From the NCBI GenBank assembly GCA_017996175.1, contig JAGOHK010000027.1, positions 1 to 46,179 of the forward strand: DNA of 46,179 nt. The letters are read 5' to 3'. A program made the position numbers and the translations under genes. Within the stretch, counting starts at the first letter, position 1; the number at the start of each line of letters is the position of its first letter. The notes beneath the pieces were generated by a model, which made no database searches, was not told the origin of the DNA, and was given only the letters and a program-made list of their open reading frames with translations. This DNA comes from Leptospiraceae bacterium (lineage in GTDB: Bacteria > Spirochaetota > Leptospiria > Leptospirales > Leptospiraceae). Shown in pieces: positions 16,823 to 26,791 of the stretch.

Positions 16823-18037
16823 ATGTTAAACAAAATTTATGATAAATATTTTGATTTTGATCCGACTATAAGTGCGGTTTTTCTAAATAAGTCGCAAGCT
16901 GGTCTTAGAAATTTTTTCATCGTTGGATTCATTGGGTATTCCTTTTATGCTGTTCTAGATTATTATAATCATTATTACATTGGAGTATTTTTAAGAATCC
17001 TTATCTTACTGCTTTGTTTGATTCCAATTACAATCAATCTAAGAAAACTGCCTCTTTCAAAAATGAATTTTTTTAGCAATGTTTCTCTATTTCTAATTTT
17101 CATTTCAGAAATTGAAACACAGTTACATGCAACGGATCTTCCATTTCATGAGGCAACTATATGGTTTGCCGACATTATCATTATTTTAATTTACTCTATG
17201 TATTTTTTAGGAAATCCAATTGGGTATTTTATTTTCTGGTTTGTGTTAATTTCTTATTATTGTATTCGTACTTATTTATTTTCCGAGGGCGAAATTAGTT
17301 ATCCAATTATTAATGCATGGGCTTATCATATAGCCACGTATTTTTTTGGTGGAGTATTTAATTACTGGTGGTTTAAAATTAGGTATGAATCGGTGATTGC
17401 CGATTTAAAAGTCAAAGAAGAATACGAAAAACGAATTTCTCTAGAAAAAGAGCTTACGAAAGTGCGGGAGCGAGATTTTATATTTGCGGATATTCATGAT
17501 AACCTCGGAGGGAAACTCCTAGATTTATCTATCCAATTAAATAGCCTTCCTATGGATTCATTTTCCAATTCTTATGCCAAAGAAAACATTGTGAATTCAA
17601 TTAATGAAATTCTAAAAGGTCTAAGAACTAGGTTACTTGTATTTGAGGATATGAACAAGATTGAAGAAAATTTTGAAGATGGTCTGAAATTATTTTTGGT
17701 CAGAAGGTATTCAAAAGCAAATCGAAAAATTAACATTCAATTCTTAGGAGAAATGAACCAGTTAAATTTTGATAAAGAAAGATTATCTAATTTAATCCAT
17801 ATCATCTCGGAATTAGTAAACAATGACTTAAAATATGGACTAGGAATATCTTCTTGGGAATTACAATTGGATAATAACGAATTGTCTCTAACTATGAATT
17901 CAGAGTCTAAATGGGAAGTGGAAAATCATCATTTCGGAAATGGAAGTAGAACTATTCGAAAAAGAATTGAAATCTTAAAAGGAAATATAACTGAAAAATT
18001 AGAAAATAAAAAATATTTCTGTGAAATTAAAATATAA
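16823..18037 (+). CDS. Membrane histidine kinase, HisKA_3-like, with altered ATP-binding box
   Basis: 404 residues from the ATG at 16823, preceded by AGGTG; an in-frame GTG at 16796 lies inside a hairpin and is less likely. About six membrane helices (~20-190), a helical linker, then the dimerisation/phospho-acceptor motif FADIHDNLGGKL with His225, which resembles the NarX/LiaS-type HisKA_3 pattern. The ATPase part has an N box (ISELVNNDLKYG) and a G2-like GNGSRTIRKRIEILKG, but the G1 position reads MNSESKWEVE instead of DxGxG. No response regulator is adjacent. It could be a weak or inactive kinase, or the family may tolerate this change. Confidence 0.82.
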   Translation: MLNKIYDKYFDFDPTISAVFLNKSQAGLRNFFIVGFIGYSFYAVLDYYNHYYIGVFLRILILLLCLIPITINLRKLPLSKMNFFSNVSLFLIFISEIETQLHATDLPFHEATIWFADIIIILIYSMYFLGNPIGYFIFWFVLISYYCIRTYLFSEGEISYPIINAWAYHIATYFFGGVFNYWWFKIRYESVIADLKVKEEYEKRISLEKELTKVRERDFIFADIHDNLGGKLLDLSIQLNSLPMDSFSNSYAKENIVNSINEILKGLRTRLLVFEDMNKIEENFEDGLKLFLVRRYSKANRKINIQFLGEMNQLNFDKERLSNLIHIISELVNNDLKYGLGISSWELQLDNNELSLTMNSESKWEVENHHFGNGSRTIRKRIEILKGNITEKLENKKYFCEIKI

Positions 18038-18165
18038 ATTTTTGGATGGAATTAGAATTATTCAAATTTCGAATGCGGAAGTAGTACCTATATAGTATTC
18101 GAAATCTGTGGATCGGATAACGCAAATTAACCTCTGATTAAATAAATAGAAAAAAGGAAAGCATT

Positions 18166-18546
18166 ATGAATGATCATCTAGATAGTATTAGTCAATCACT
18201 TAATAGACTGCATAGGGAAGGGGAGGCGGGAATATACAAAGTCAGCGAAGAAAAAAAATATTATATACAAGCCTCTGGCGAAAAAGGTGGAGATACTCTT
18301 TATGTAGAGGCAGTGAGCAATAATTTCCTTGCTCCTAAATTTCAATTAGACCAGAATAAAGAAAGCCAGCTTAGAAGTTTAGGATGGATTCCTCCTGAAA
18401 AAAGCGAAGGAAATTTTTATCGAGAATTGGTTGTGAAATCTGACCAAGATCGAAAGGAAGTAGCTGATTTCCTCTTTAAGACTCTTAAGCAAGTCTATGA
18501 ATTGTCAATCAATACTGATTTGAATATTGAGTTGGTTCTTGAATAA
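18166..18546 (+). CDS. TY-Chap-like/YbjN-like small protein
   Basis: 126 residues, cytoplasmic, no signal. The pattern YIQASGEKGGDTLYVEAVSN, then a helix, then LGWIPPEKSEGNFYREL resembles the TY-Chap N-terminal family (type III secretion chaperone-like fold, common in actinobacteria and scattered elsewhere). In other bacteria such proteins lie near unrelated genes and their partners are not known. RBS GGAAAG precedes the ATG. It sits 129 bp after the kinase gene and 45 bp before the adenylate cyclase gene, so it may be co-transcribed with the latter. Confidence 0.72.
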   Translation: MNDHLDSISQSLNRLHREGEAGIYKVSEEKKYYIQASGEKGGDTLYVEAVSNNFLAPKFQLDQNKESQLRSLGWIPPEKSEGNFYRELVVKSDQDRKEVADFLFKTLKQVYELSINTDLNIELVLE

Positions 18547-18590
18547 GAAAAAGTTTTGATTTTTGAGAGGCAAAAAGAATTGATTGTCAA

Positions 18591-21500
18591 ATGAAATCCT
18601 TTTTCGCTCTATTCATTTTTTTATTATGTATATTATCTTGCGTACGTGTTTCAAAAAATGAAATTCACTCTAAGGCTACCAAAGGAGTTTTGGATTTACG
18701 AGAATGGGATTTCGAAAACAGACAAGGTGGAATTAAAAAATTAGATGGGGAGTGGGAATTCTACTGGAACGAGTTACTTACATCAGAAAATTTTTCTTGT
18801 AAAGATTCTAAATTAAATTGTAGAGATTCTTCTAAAAATGTAAAAGTTCCTGATTACATACCGGTACCTCATTCTTGGAATGGGCATCAGTTAGAAAATA
18901 ATTCGATGATCCTGGAAGGAGATGGGTATGCCACCTATCGCTTAACGGTGATAATGCCTGATTATTTGATCGGAGAGATATTAGCACTTAGAAGTGAATA
19001 CCAAGGAACTGCTTATCGTATTTATGCGGACTCTAAGCTTATACAAACTGCTGGTTTGGTCGGGGTAGTAAGTGACAAAGCAGAGGCAATGCATTTACCG
19101 ACGGTAGGGCTAATTCAGGTTACCCGCAATCATTTAGAATTAATTGTACAGGTTTCTAATTATCACAATAGACTAGGTGGTCTTTGGAATCCTCTTTATT
19201 TGGGAAAATCAACTCAAGTTCTTTCTCTGGTCAATCAAATTCGTGGTACAGAATTATTTGTAATCGGAATTATTTTTATCATCGGAGTATATCATTTATT
19301 AATATGGTTGATTCGAAAAAAAGAGTTTTCTCCTCTCTTATTTTCTTTTTTGTGCATAACCGTTCTTATTCGTTTAATTACTACAAGTGAATATTTATTC
19401 GTAGAGGCATTTCCAGATTTAGGATATAAATTCTACTGTTTATTGGAATATGGATCTATGTATTTCTGTGCTCCTGTGGGTATTCACTATTTTGCCCTTG
19501 GCATTAAAAATAAATTTAATCGATATATAAAATATATTAGTTATTTAGTTGCAATTGGTTTTACTGTCTTTGCATCTTTAACTCCAGTAAGTGTTTTTTC
19601 CAATTCCGCAGAGTTTTACCAGTTTGTTTTAGTCTTTACGATTCTTTATTTATTCTATGTTTTAGTTTATTCAGTCATAAAAAGAATAGAATATTCTATT
19701 CTTTCTTTGTTTGGCTTTTTAGTATTAGCCGTCACAGTAATACAAGATATTTTATATTCAAGAGAAATTATTCACACCGGTTTCTTTAGTCCTTATGCGC
19801 TTGTGGTGATGATATTTTCACAGGCGATGATTTTATCGTTAAAATTTTCTAAAGCATTTAAGAAAGTTGAGGACTTGACTGAGTCACTCGAATTAAAAGT
19901 TGAGGAAAGAACTCGCGAGTTAAACAGTTCAAAAGAGGATATTGAGGCATTAAATAATTTCACAAATATAATCAATTCCTATTCTGATTTGAGACAAGTG
20001 TTTATTGAAATTTCAAAGTATGTTTACCAGAAGTATAATATTGCTGCGGTTTGGTTATATTTGCCGGATGCCAAAGAACAGTATTTGGAAACGTTTAAAA
20101 TATACAGTCATACTAAGATTCCAGATAACGCATATCATTATATGGAGAACTTACAAATTCCGCTTAATAGGGAAGGGGGTATATCGGCTATCGTATGGAA
20201 AAGGAAGGAACCTTTCTTTGCAAAAAATTTAGCAAAATTGAAATTTCCAATTGATAGAGAAATAAAGAATGCAACTGGTTCCCTTTCTTTATTGGAAGTC
20301 CCATTACTCATGAATAAAAAAGCGATTGGACTCATGGCTTTTTCAAATATTGAAAGTATGATGCAATTAAATAAAGCTGATATTAAGAAAATAAATGTAT
20401 TTTGTAATCAAATCGCTGGAGTTGTGAATACTGTTAATTTGCTCTTTCGAACAGAAAAACAGAAAAAAGAAATTGAAGAATTAAATTTTCTGATTAAAAG
20501 TTTGAATGAAGTAGTAGATATAAAAACAATCATGAACAAAGTCCATTCGTATATTAAGAAAAATTTTAATATAGAACACTTTGGGTTAAGCACTGTTAGC
20601 TCAGATAAACAAACATTGAAAATAATAGATTACTCTCTTCCTGATTTTATTTCGCTCGAGGAAGTCAAAAAGGTAATTAATACTGAAACAAGAGTCCAGG
20701 ATGTAAAAGGTGCTCATGCAATGGCATTCAAATCTAAAAAACTTATTTATTCTAGGATACGATATTCAATTCTGAACGAAGAGGAATTACTGCTCGTGAA
20801 ATTAATCAAGGCAAAGAGCGTATTAATGCTTCCTCTTATTTTACAGAATGAGCCAATCGGATTCTTAGACTTGTATAATGTTGGAGAATTACATTTAAAA
20901 CGAGAAGATATTACTAAAATTTCCATTCTGGGGGAGCATTTAGCAGGTATTATCCACGGTTCTAATTTATTTAAAGAAGTGCGGGAATCCAAGCATACTG
21001 CTGATTTGGCGCGAGAGCAGGCAGAACTTGAAAAAGGTATCGCTATGTTGGCACAAAAAGAAACCGAAAGGGAACGACAAAAATCCGAGAAGTTACTTTT
21101 GAATATTCTGCCAGAGGAAGTTGCGAAGGAGTTAAAAGAAAAGGGATATACTGAGCCTGTGTTGTATGATTCTGTTTCTGTTCTATTTACTGATTTTAAA
21201 GGCTTTACACAAATAGCAGAGAATATGACTCCTACTGAATTGATCACAGAGTTAGATGGCTGTTTTCGTCAGTTCGATTTATTGACAGAACGGTATAATA
21301 TGGAGAAGTTAAAAACGATAGGCGATAGTTACATGTGTGTTGGAGGAATTCCAAAGTGTAATAAAACAAATTCTGTCGATGCAGTTTTAGTTGCACTAGA
21401 AATTCAAGCATTTATGAATGAAATGAATCGGATTAAAAAAATGCAGGGGCATCCCTACTGGGAGCTAAGAGTTGGTATCCACACAGGTCCTCTAGTGGCT

Positions 21501-21788
21501 GGTGTGATTGGGCAAAAGAAATTTGCTTATGATGTATGGGGTGATACGGTCAACACTGCTTCCAGGATGGAATCTTCTGGAACTCCTAATCGAATTAATA
21601 TCAGTGGATCAACATTCGAACTGATTAAGGAATTTTTCGATTGCGAATATCGAGGTAAAGTAAATGCAAAGAACAAAGGAGAGGTAGATATGTATTATGT
21701 GCTAGGAATTAAAGATATGTTACGAGTGGAAAATGAAGAAATTTATTCTCCTAATGAAGAATTTTGGAAGATGTATTGGGGGTTATAA
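18591..21788 (+). CDS. 7TM-GAF-GAF class III adenylate cyclase
   Basis: 1065 residues. The N-terminus resembles a lipoprotein signal (LFIFLLCILSC, Cys17), followed by an extracytoplasmic jelly-roll-like sensor (~35-210, with DGEWEFYWN and VPHSWNGH), about seven membrane helices (~220-420), a coiled coil, GAF1 (~463-625), GAF2 (~639-790), a second coiled coil and the cyclase domain (~835-1045). Catalytic residues are complete: metal Asp868 (FTDFKGF) and Asp912 (TIGDSYM), adenine-selecting Lys908 and Asp981 (YDVWGDTVN), and transition-state Asn988 and Arg992 (VNTASRME). The Lys/Asp pair predicts ATP rather than GTP as substrate. This is the 7TMR-DISM architecture typical of Leptospira-like spirochaetes. 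Signals could be both extracellular and small cytoplasmic ligands bound by GAF. Confidence 0.94.
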   Translation: MKSFFALFIFLLCILSCVRVSKNEIHSKATKGVLDLREWDFENRQGGIKKLDGEWEFYWNELLTSENFSCKDSKLNCRDSSKNVKVPDYIPVPHSWNGHQLENNSMILEGDGYATYRLTVIMPDYLIGEILALRSEYQGTAYRIYADSKLIQTAGLVGVVSDKAEAMHLPTVGLIQVTRNHLELIVQVSNYHNRLGGLWNPLYLGKSTQVLSLVNQIRGTELFVIGIIFIIGVYHLLIWLIRKKEFSPLLFSFLCITVLIRLITTSEYLFVEAFPDLGYKFYCLLEYGSMYFCAPVGIHYFALGIKNKFNRYIKYISYLVAIGFTVFASLTPVSVFSNSAEFYQFVLVFTILYLFYVLVYSVIKRIEYSILSLFGFLVLAVTVIQDILYSREIIHTGFFSPYALVVMIFSQAMILSLKFSKAFKKVEDLTESLELKVEERTRELNSSKEDIEALNNFTNIINSYSDLRQVFIEISKYVYQKYNIAAVWLYLPDAKEQYLETFKIYSHTKIPDNAYHYMENLQIPLNREGGISAIVWKRKEPFFAKNLAKLKFPIDREIKNATGSLSLLEVPLLMNKKAIGLMAFSNIESMMQLNKADIKKINVFCNQIAGVVNTVNLLFRTEKQKKEIEELNFLIKSLNEVVDIKTIMNKVHSYIKKNFNIEHFGLSTVSSDKQTLKIIDYSLPDFISLEEVKKVINTETRVQDVKGAHAMAFKSKKLIYSRIRYSILNEEELLLVKLIKAKSVLMLPLILQNEPIGFLDLYNVGELHLKREDITKISILGEHLAGIIHGSNLFKEVRESKHTADLAREQAELEKGIAMLAQKETERERQKSEKLLLNILPEEVAKELKEKGYTEPVLYDSVSVLFTDFKGFTQIAENMTPTELITELDGCFRQFDLLTERYNMEKLKTIGDSYMCVGGIPKCNKTNSVDAVLVALEIQAFMNEMNRIKKMQGHPYWELRVGIHTGPLVAGVIGQKKFAYDVWGDTVNTASRMESSGTPNRINISGSTFELIKEFFDCEYRGKVNAKNKGEVDMYYVLGIKDMLRVENEEIYSPNEEFWKMYWGL

Positions 21789-21840
21789 TTCTAGAACTTT
21801 TTTTAATTGAATTTTGATAGTAAAAAAGAATCTATGTTTT

Positions 21841-23082
21841 ATGAGTCTGAAATTTATTCTTACATTTTTATTGTTCAATAGTTTTTTTATCGTTCACTGT
21901 AAAGACCTAGGGCGCAAGGTCATGAAATCCTACACTAAAAAGTATGAAACTGACAATAAAGTTTTAGAATCCAAACCTGCTTTTATAGGGGAAGACCTGA
22001 ATCGAAAACAAATTCATATAGAATTACAAGAAGTAGCCACTATAAAAGAACCGACTGATATTCAGTTCCCTCTGGGAAACTCTCCTTTTATATTTTTTTT
22101 ACAAAAGTCAGGCAATTTAATTCTATTTGATAGGTCTGAAAAAAAATCTAGAATTTTGCATTCTTGGAAAGTTATCACGGATAGCGAAGAAGGGCTCCTG
22201 GGTCTAACGTTTCATCCTAATTTTCCCAAAACTCCGCTTATCTATGTAAACTATGTAATTGATAAAAACGGAAAAGATTTTACTATCATAGAAGAGGATA
22301 AGATTGAATATCCGAATGATTGGGGTAAAATGAAATTAGTCGAACCACGAACTATATTGGAAATTGAACAGCCCTATCCCAATCATAATGGAGGTCAGCT
22401 TGCGTTTGGGAAAGATGGTTTTCTTTATATCGGACTTGGTGATGGTGGACTGAGGGCTGATCCAGAGGGTAATGCGCAGAACCTGTCAACTCTTTTAGGC
22501 AGTATGTTACGAATTAATCCCAAACCAGACCCTGTTACTAAACTACCCTATAGTATTCCAATCGATAACCCGTTTGTGAATGATAAAACAGCAAAACCGG
22601 AAATTTTTGCATTCGGAATTCGAAACCCTTGGCGGTATTCTTTTTCGCCTGACGGAAAATTGCTATTAGCCGATGTGGGACAAGATAAATACGAAGAAGT
22701 GAATATTATTGAATCTGGAAAAAATTATGGTTGGAGTCCAATGGAAGGACTTCACTGTTTTCAAAGTAATTGCGATCCTTCGAAATATGAAAGTCCGATT
22801 TATGAATATGGAAGAACGGAAGGCAATTCTATTACAGGGGGGTATGTTTACAGAGGGAGTGAATTTCCTGAGTTAAAAGACCACTATGTATTCGGAGATT
22901 TTATTACTGGAAAAATCTGGGCATTCGCAATACCAAAAGAAAAGGAAAAGGTAGAGAAAGTTCTAACTCTCGGAAAATGGAATATACTAATTTCTACCTT
23001 CGGACAAGATGAATCTGGAGAAATTTTTCTTAGCGATTATCAAACAGGTAAAATATTTAAAATAGTAAAACCAAAACAATGA
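21841..23082 (+). CDS. PQQ-dependent sugar dehydrogenase-like lipoprotein
   Basis: 413 residues from the ATG at 21841; a TTG at 21814 is in frame but would spoil the signal peptide MSLKFILTFLLFNSFFIVHC (probable lipidated Cys20). The mature protein matches the soluble glucose/sorbosone dehydrogenase beta-propeller family: GLLGLTFHPNF, HNGGQLAFGKDGFLYIGLGD with the likely catalytic His, FAFGIRNPWRYSF with the PQQ-contacting Arg, DVGQDKYEEVN, and GDFITGKIWAF near the end. It should oxidise a sugar or related alcohol in the periplasm if PQQ is available; PQQ synthesis is not visible here. Its stop overlaps the next start by 4 bp (ATGA). Confidence 0.9.
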   Translation: MSLKFILTFLLFNSFFIVHCKDLGRKVMKSYTKKYETDNKVLESKPAFIGEDLNRKQIHIELQEVATIKEPTDIQFPLGNSPFIFFLQKSGNLILFDRSEKKSRILHSWKVITDSEEGLLGLTFHPNFPKTPLIYVNYVIDKNGKDFTIIEEDKIEYPNDWGKMKLVEPRTILEIEQPYPNHNGGQLAFGKDGFLYIGLGDGGLRADPEGNAQNLSTLLGSMLRINPKPDPVTKLPYSIPIDNPFVNDKTAKPEIFAFGIRNPWRYSFSPDGKLLLADVGQDKYEEVNIIESGKNYGWSPMEGLHCFQSNCDPSKYESPIYEYGRTEGNSITGGYVYRGSEFPELKDHYVFGDFITGKIWAFAIPKEKEKVEKVLTLGKWNILISTFGQDESGEIFLSDYQTGKIFKIVKPKQ

Positions 23083-25076
23083 CAATGAAAAATCTTTTTT
23101 ATAAACTTCCTTTTTACATTCGTTTTCACTTGGTGATTGCGCTTGTTTCTTTTATTGCACTTTCAATCTATCGTATAACGTTCTTTCTGGTTTATTCTTA
23201 CCGAATCAAGGAAGGAACACCTTTTCTAATCTTCAAAGCATTTTTACTTGGGATTCGTTTTGATCTTGCGGCTATTTGTATTTTGTTTGGGATTACACTC
23301 GTTTTGTCCTCGATCCATTTTTTGAACCGTTATAAAATTGTTCGATTTGTTTGGAGAAGTATTCCCTCTTTTTTGATGATAGCATTACTCTTTTTATTAA
23401 TCGCAGATGTGATCTATTATGAAAACGGAAATAAACACTTGGGATACGAGGCATTTGCCTATCTTGGATTTGAACTTCTTCCACTTGTGGGTTCTGCGTT
23501 CTCGCAAAATCCGTTCTTGTTCTTGTTCGGAATTTTAGTTATATCTGGTATAGTCTATTTAATTTACCGAATTCAAAAAAAATATCCATACGAACATCGT
23601 GAGATAAAGATACATTATGCGCTACTTCAATTCATTCTTGTAGTCAGTCTACTAGTGCTTGGAATTCGCGGAGGTTTTCAATCTAGCCCACTTCGGACTA
23701 GTGATGCAATCGTAAGTAAGGAAAGTATTATGAACGATCTAGCGTTAAATCCTTGTTTTACGGTCGTGACTGATATGAAGATGACCAAGGTGGACACCCG
23801 CCATTTTATGGAGAAAGACGAAGCAGTTCGACTTGTTCGAAAAGAAATTTCTTACCCGGGGGCAGAATTTATCAGTGAAGAATATCCATTACTCCGTAAA
23901 GTAGAAGCTAAGACAGATAAACCTCTTCCTAATATAGTAATTCTTGTGCTTGAAGGGTGGACTGGAAAATACGTAGATCTCATTGGTTCAGGTAAAGTGA
24001 ATGGAAAAGAAGTCACTCCTCATTTTAATAAATTAATTAGGCAGGGAACATTCTTTAATCGTTTTTTTGCAAGTGGAGGAAGAACTACGAATGGACTCAT
24101 GGCTCTCATTGGTGGAGTTCCTGACCGACCGGGGCTAACGGCTGTTAGGACACCGCAAATTCTAAGCCGTTTTTCGGGACTTGGAAATATTGGAAAATCC
24201 CTCGGGTACGAAACAGTTTTTGTTACTGGAACAGATTTAAGTTTTAATAATAAGGGAAGTATCATGTTTCATTGGGGATTTGATACGTTAATTGGAAAAA
24301 ACGAATTAGAAAAAAATCCTGAATATAAAACCGGACCTTGGAGTTACTTAGATGAATCATCCCTTGATGCACTCCATAATAAAATTTTAGCAGTTCCAAA
24401 AAATAAGCCCGTTATGGCAGTAATTCATACGGGTACTACGCATTATCCGTATTTAGTTCCTGACGACAAATTCAAATTATTCGACAACACAGTCCAAGAT
24501 TATGAATATCTAAATGTTCTTTATTATGCTGACTGGGCAGTTCATGAATATTTGGAGAAAGCAAAAAAATCAGATTATTTCAAAGATACTATTTTCTTTT
24601 TTGTATCCGATCATTCTCATCATAGATTTTTAAATTACTTAGAAGATAGACATGTTCCATTTTTAATTTATGCTCCGGGGAAAGTCGATGTTAACCTCCG
24701 AACAGATATTACTTCTCAGTTAGATTTTGTTCCTACTGTTCTAGGTTTTATGGAAAGAGAAATTTACTTTAGTGCAATTGGTAGAGACTTGCGCAAAACA
24801 AAAGGTAACTCCGCCTATTTTGCTTATGGAAATATATTTGGTTGGATAAATAATGAGTTTTTATACTTTCAATCTGTTACGGGCGGGCTTGGAGAGACTA
24901 AGAGCATTATACCGCCATTCGTAGATTTAGGGTATTGCCAAATAGATGTTCAGAAGTGTAAAGTTCATAACGAATATACAAGAGCTTATTTGAATCTAAG
25001 CGATGAATTGCTTCGGATTAATAAGCTCTTTCCTTCTGAAAAGGAACTCATTCAATTAAAATCTAATAAGAATTAA
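23079..25076 (+). CDS. LtaS-like membrane sulfatase/phosphoglycerol transferase family protein
   Basis: 665 residues. Five membrane helices lie in ~14-200, followed by an extracytoplasmic sulfatase-fold domain (~283-600). Metal and nucleophile positions known from lipoteichoic acid synthase are present: Glu292 (LEGWTG), nucleophile Thr336 (GGRTTNG), and Asp511-His512 (VSDHSHH). In Gram-negative bacteria this family transfers phosphoglycerol or phosphoethanolamine onto periplasmic glucans, lipid A or other glycans; I cannot tell which. A second ATG two codons downstream could also serve as start. It is translationally coupled to the PQQ dehydrogenase gene and its 3' end abuts a MITE-like repeat. 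Confidence 0.9.
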   Translation: MTMKNLFYKLPFYIRFHLVIALVSFIALSIYRITFFLVYSYRIKEGTPFLIFKAFLLGIRFDLAAICILFGITLVLSSIHFLNRYKIVRFVWRSIPSFLMIALLFLLIADVIYYENGNKHLGYEAFAYLGFELLPLVGSAFSQNPFLFLFGILVISGIVYLIYRIQKKYPYEHREIKIHYALLQFILVVSLLVLGIRGGFQSSPLRTSDAIVSKESIMNDLALNPCFTVVTDMKMTKVDTRHFMEKDEAVRLVRKEISYPGAEFISEEYPLLRKVEAKTDKPLPNIVILVLEGWTGKYVDLIGSGKVNGKEVTPHFNKLIRQGTFFNRFFASGGRTTNGLMALIGGVPDRPGLTAVRTPQILSRFSGLGNIGKSLGYETVFVTGTDLSFNNKGSIMFHWGFDTLIGKNELEKNPEYKTGPWSYLDESSLDALHNKILAVPKNKPVMAVIHTGTTHYPYLVPDDKFKLFDNTVQDYEYLNVLYYADWAVHEYLEKAKKSDYFKDTIFFFVSDHSHHRFLNYLEDRHVPFLIYAPGKVDVNLRTDITSQLDFVPTVLGFMEREIYFSAIGRDLRKTKGNSAYFAYGNIFGWINNEFLYFQSVTGGLGETKSIIPPFVDLGYCQIDVQKCKVHNEYTRAYLNLSDELLRINKLFPSEKELIQLKSNKN

Positions 25077-25083
25077 ATACCTT

Positions 25084-25214
25084 TTGTCACTTGTCATCCC
25101 CGAGTTCTTTTGTCGGGGATCTCAAGTAATATAAAATCCTGCTTAGAATTACAGATTCCCGACCGAAAATTTCGGGAATGACAAATTCAAAATCCTTACT
25201 TCGAATTCACGTTA
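25084..25214 (-). repeat. MITE-like palindromic element, copy C
   Basis: Reads on the minus strand from TAACGTGAATTCGAAGTAAG; about 84% identical by eye to copy B over ~128 bases. Its opposite end stops at GTCACTTGTCATCCCC, without the terminal repeat, so it is truncated. It fills the gap between two convergent genes and ends next to the stop codon at 25216. Confidence 0.75.
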
Positions 25215-25215
25215 T

Positions 25216-26544
25216 CTAATACCAAGAGTCCTTGATATTTGTAAGATCAAAGAATGTTTTTCTCTTAATTAAAATCCAAAGTAGTGAAATCAGCGATAGA
25301 GCGGTTAATGGTAACGCGAAGTATTCAATATTTGGTAGTCTTGAATACTTTAGAAAATAGATAAAAATAGCAACGAATAATGCGTTTCTTACAACCTCTG
25401 TTCTTCTTGACCAGCGTTTCATTTCCATTGTGCGATTGATAGAGAAGAGGCTAAAGACAATAATGATCGAAACAATAGTAAATGTAATTCCGTCTTCCAT
25501 ATCTAATTTTGCAAATTTCCAAATAACTAGTCCTACAGCCATTAGAACAAATGTTTGTAGAGCAATATAAATCATAACACCCATCGGAGGTTTGGGATCA
25601 TATTTTTCCGTATATGCAGGCTCCTTAATTTCATCGGCTGGAGTTCTTAAATATTCTGGTTTCCATCCGGGCAAATTAAAAAATAGACCCAACCCATCTT
25701 TGATTGATTTCACTTTAAAAAGATTTTTAAATATATCAAAGTATACATGAAAATTTTCAGTAATAGGGTTAAAGGAATTGATTGGTTTTGTTAATCCGTA
25801 AATTGGCTCATCGGTTTCATCTTCATACGTTCCAAAAAGTCTATCCCATATAATAAAAATTCCACCGTGGTTTTTATCTAAGTATTTAAATTGTGTTCCA
25901 TGATGAACACGGTGATTGGAAGGAGTAACCATGAATGTTTCTAAAATTCCGAGTTTTCCGAAATACCTTGTGTGGACAAAAAATTGATACACTTTTAAAA
26001 TTCGATGCGATAGTAGAAACATAGCCCAAGGAATTCCTAAAAATGCCATTGCCAAATAATAGGTGTATTCAAAAATTCTCTGCAGTCCATTTCCCCGAAA
26101 TGCCACAGATAGATTCATTTCCTGTGTAGAGTGGTGGGTAACGTGTGTTGCCCACAAAAAATTAAACGTATGGCAATGCCTGTGAAACCAATAATAAATA
26201 AAATCTGATAGAATGATTGAGAATGTCCATCCACCCAAAGCTTTCCAATTCACTGCAAAACTTGGGGAAAAGGAAAAAGGACTTTCTAAAATAAAAAATT
26301 TATATCCTAAAGCAGATAGAGAATAAGAGGTCTCGATTTGATTGTATACAACCAAAGCGCCAGCAAGTATCACGACCCCGACTAGTGCGAATATTACTCC
26401 GGTACTTACATCTGCGATTAAAACATTCAATCGGTAAAAATTTTTACCTTGCCAATAAGATAATATTAGTTCCGTAATGATGAAAAGAATCATCACAAAA
26501 AAGGAATACTCCATAAAAATGTCACTGTTTAGCGTTGTTTGCAT
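25216..26544 (-). CDS. Sterol desaturase/fatty acid hydroxylase superfamily membrane protein
   Basis: 442 residues with several membrane helices at both ends. The three di-iron His clusters are intact: HRHCH (121-125), HVTHH (134-138) and NHRVHH (210-215), followed by GGIFIIWDRLFGTYEDE, as in alkylglycerol monooxygenase-like and sterol C-5 desaturase-like proteins. The ~170-residue C-terminal extension with further hydrophobic segments suits the longer bacterial members. Substrate is probably a membrane lipid chain, which I cannot specify. A second ATG at 26514 is a possible start. Promoter must lie in the 247-bp spacer upstream. Confidence 0.9.
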   Translation of the reverse strand: MQTTLNSDIFMEYSFFVMILFIITELILSYWQGKNFYRLNVLIADVSTGVIFALVGVVILAGALVVYNQIETSYSLSALGYKFFILESPFSFSPSFAVNWKALGGWTFSIILSDFIYYWFHRHCHTFNFLWATHVTHHSTQEMNLSVAFRGNGLQRIFEYTYYLAMAFLGIPWAMFLLSHRILKVYQFFVHTRYFGKLGILETFMVTPSNHRVHHGTQFKYLDKNHGGIFIIWDRLFGTYEDETDEPIYGLTKPINSFNPITENFHVYFDIFKNLFKVKSIKDGLGLFFNLPGWKPEYLRTPADEIKEPAYTEKYDPKPPMGVMIYIALQTFVLMAVGLVIWKFAKLDMEDGITFTIVSIIIVFSLFSINRTMEMKRWSRRTEVVRNALFVAIFIYFLKYSRLPNIEYFALPLTALSLISLLWILIKRKTFFDLTNIKDSWY

Positions 26545-26791
26545 TTTGCCCTCGCTACCTTACAATATACCTTAAAAACAAAGACTAAATTAATTGCAAA
26601 AAGAAATATTTTTTAGTCGTCTCGTGCTAATAGGAATAATATTTTGCTAAGAATTTCCTTCCTTACACTTGTTTATTCTAGTATGGTAAATTATTATTTT
26701 TTTGCTCTCAAATAGAGAATACCCAAAAATTAATTGATAAACTCTTTAGTCTCATTTATAATAGTTGTCTTCAGAAAAAAATAGGTAAAAA
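26545..26791. other. Divergent intergenic region
   Basis: 247 bp, AT-rich, between divergent genes; no gene, repeat or clear palindrome seen. The ribosome-binding sequence AGGT for the lipoprotein gene lies close to its ATG at 26792. Confidence 0.4.
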
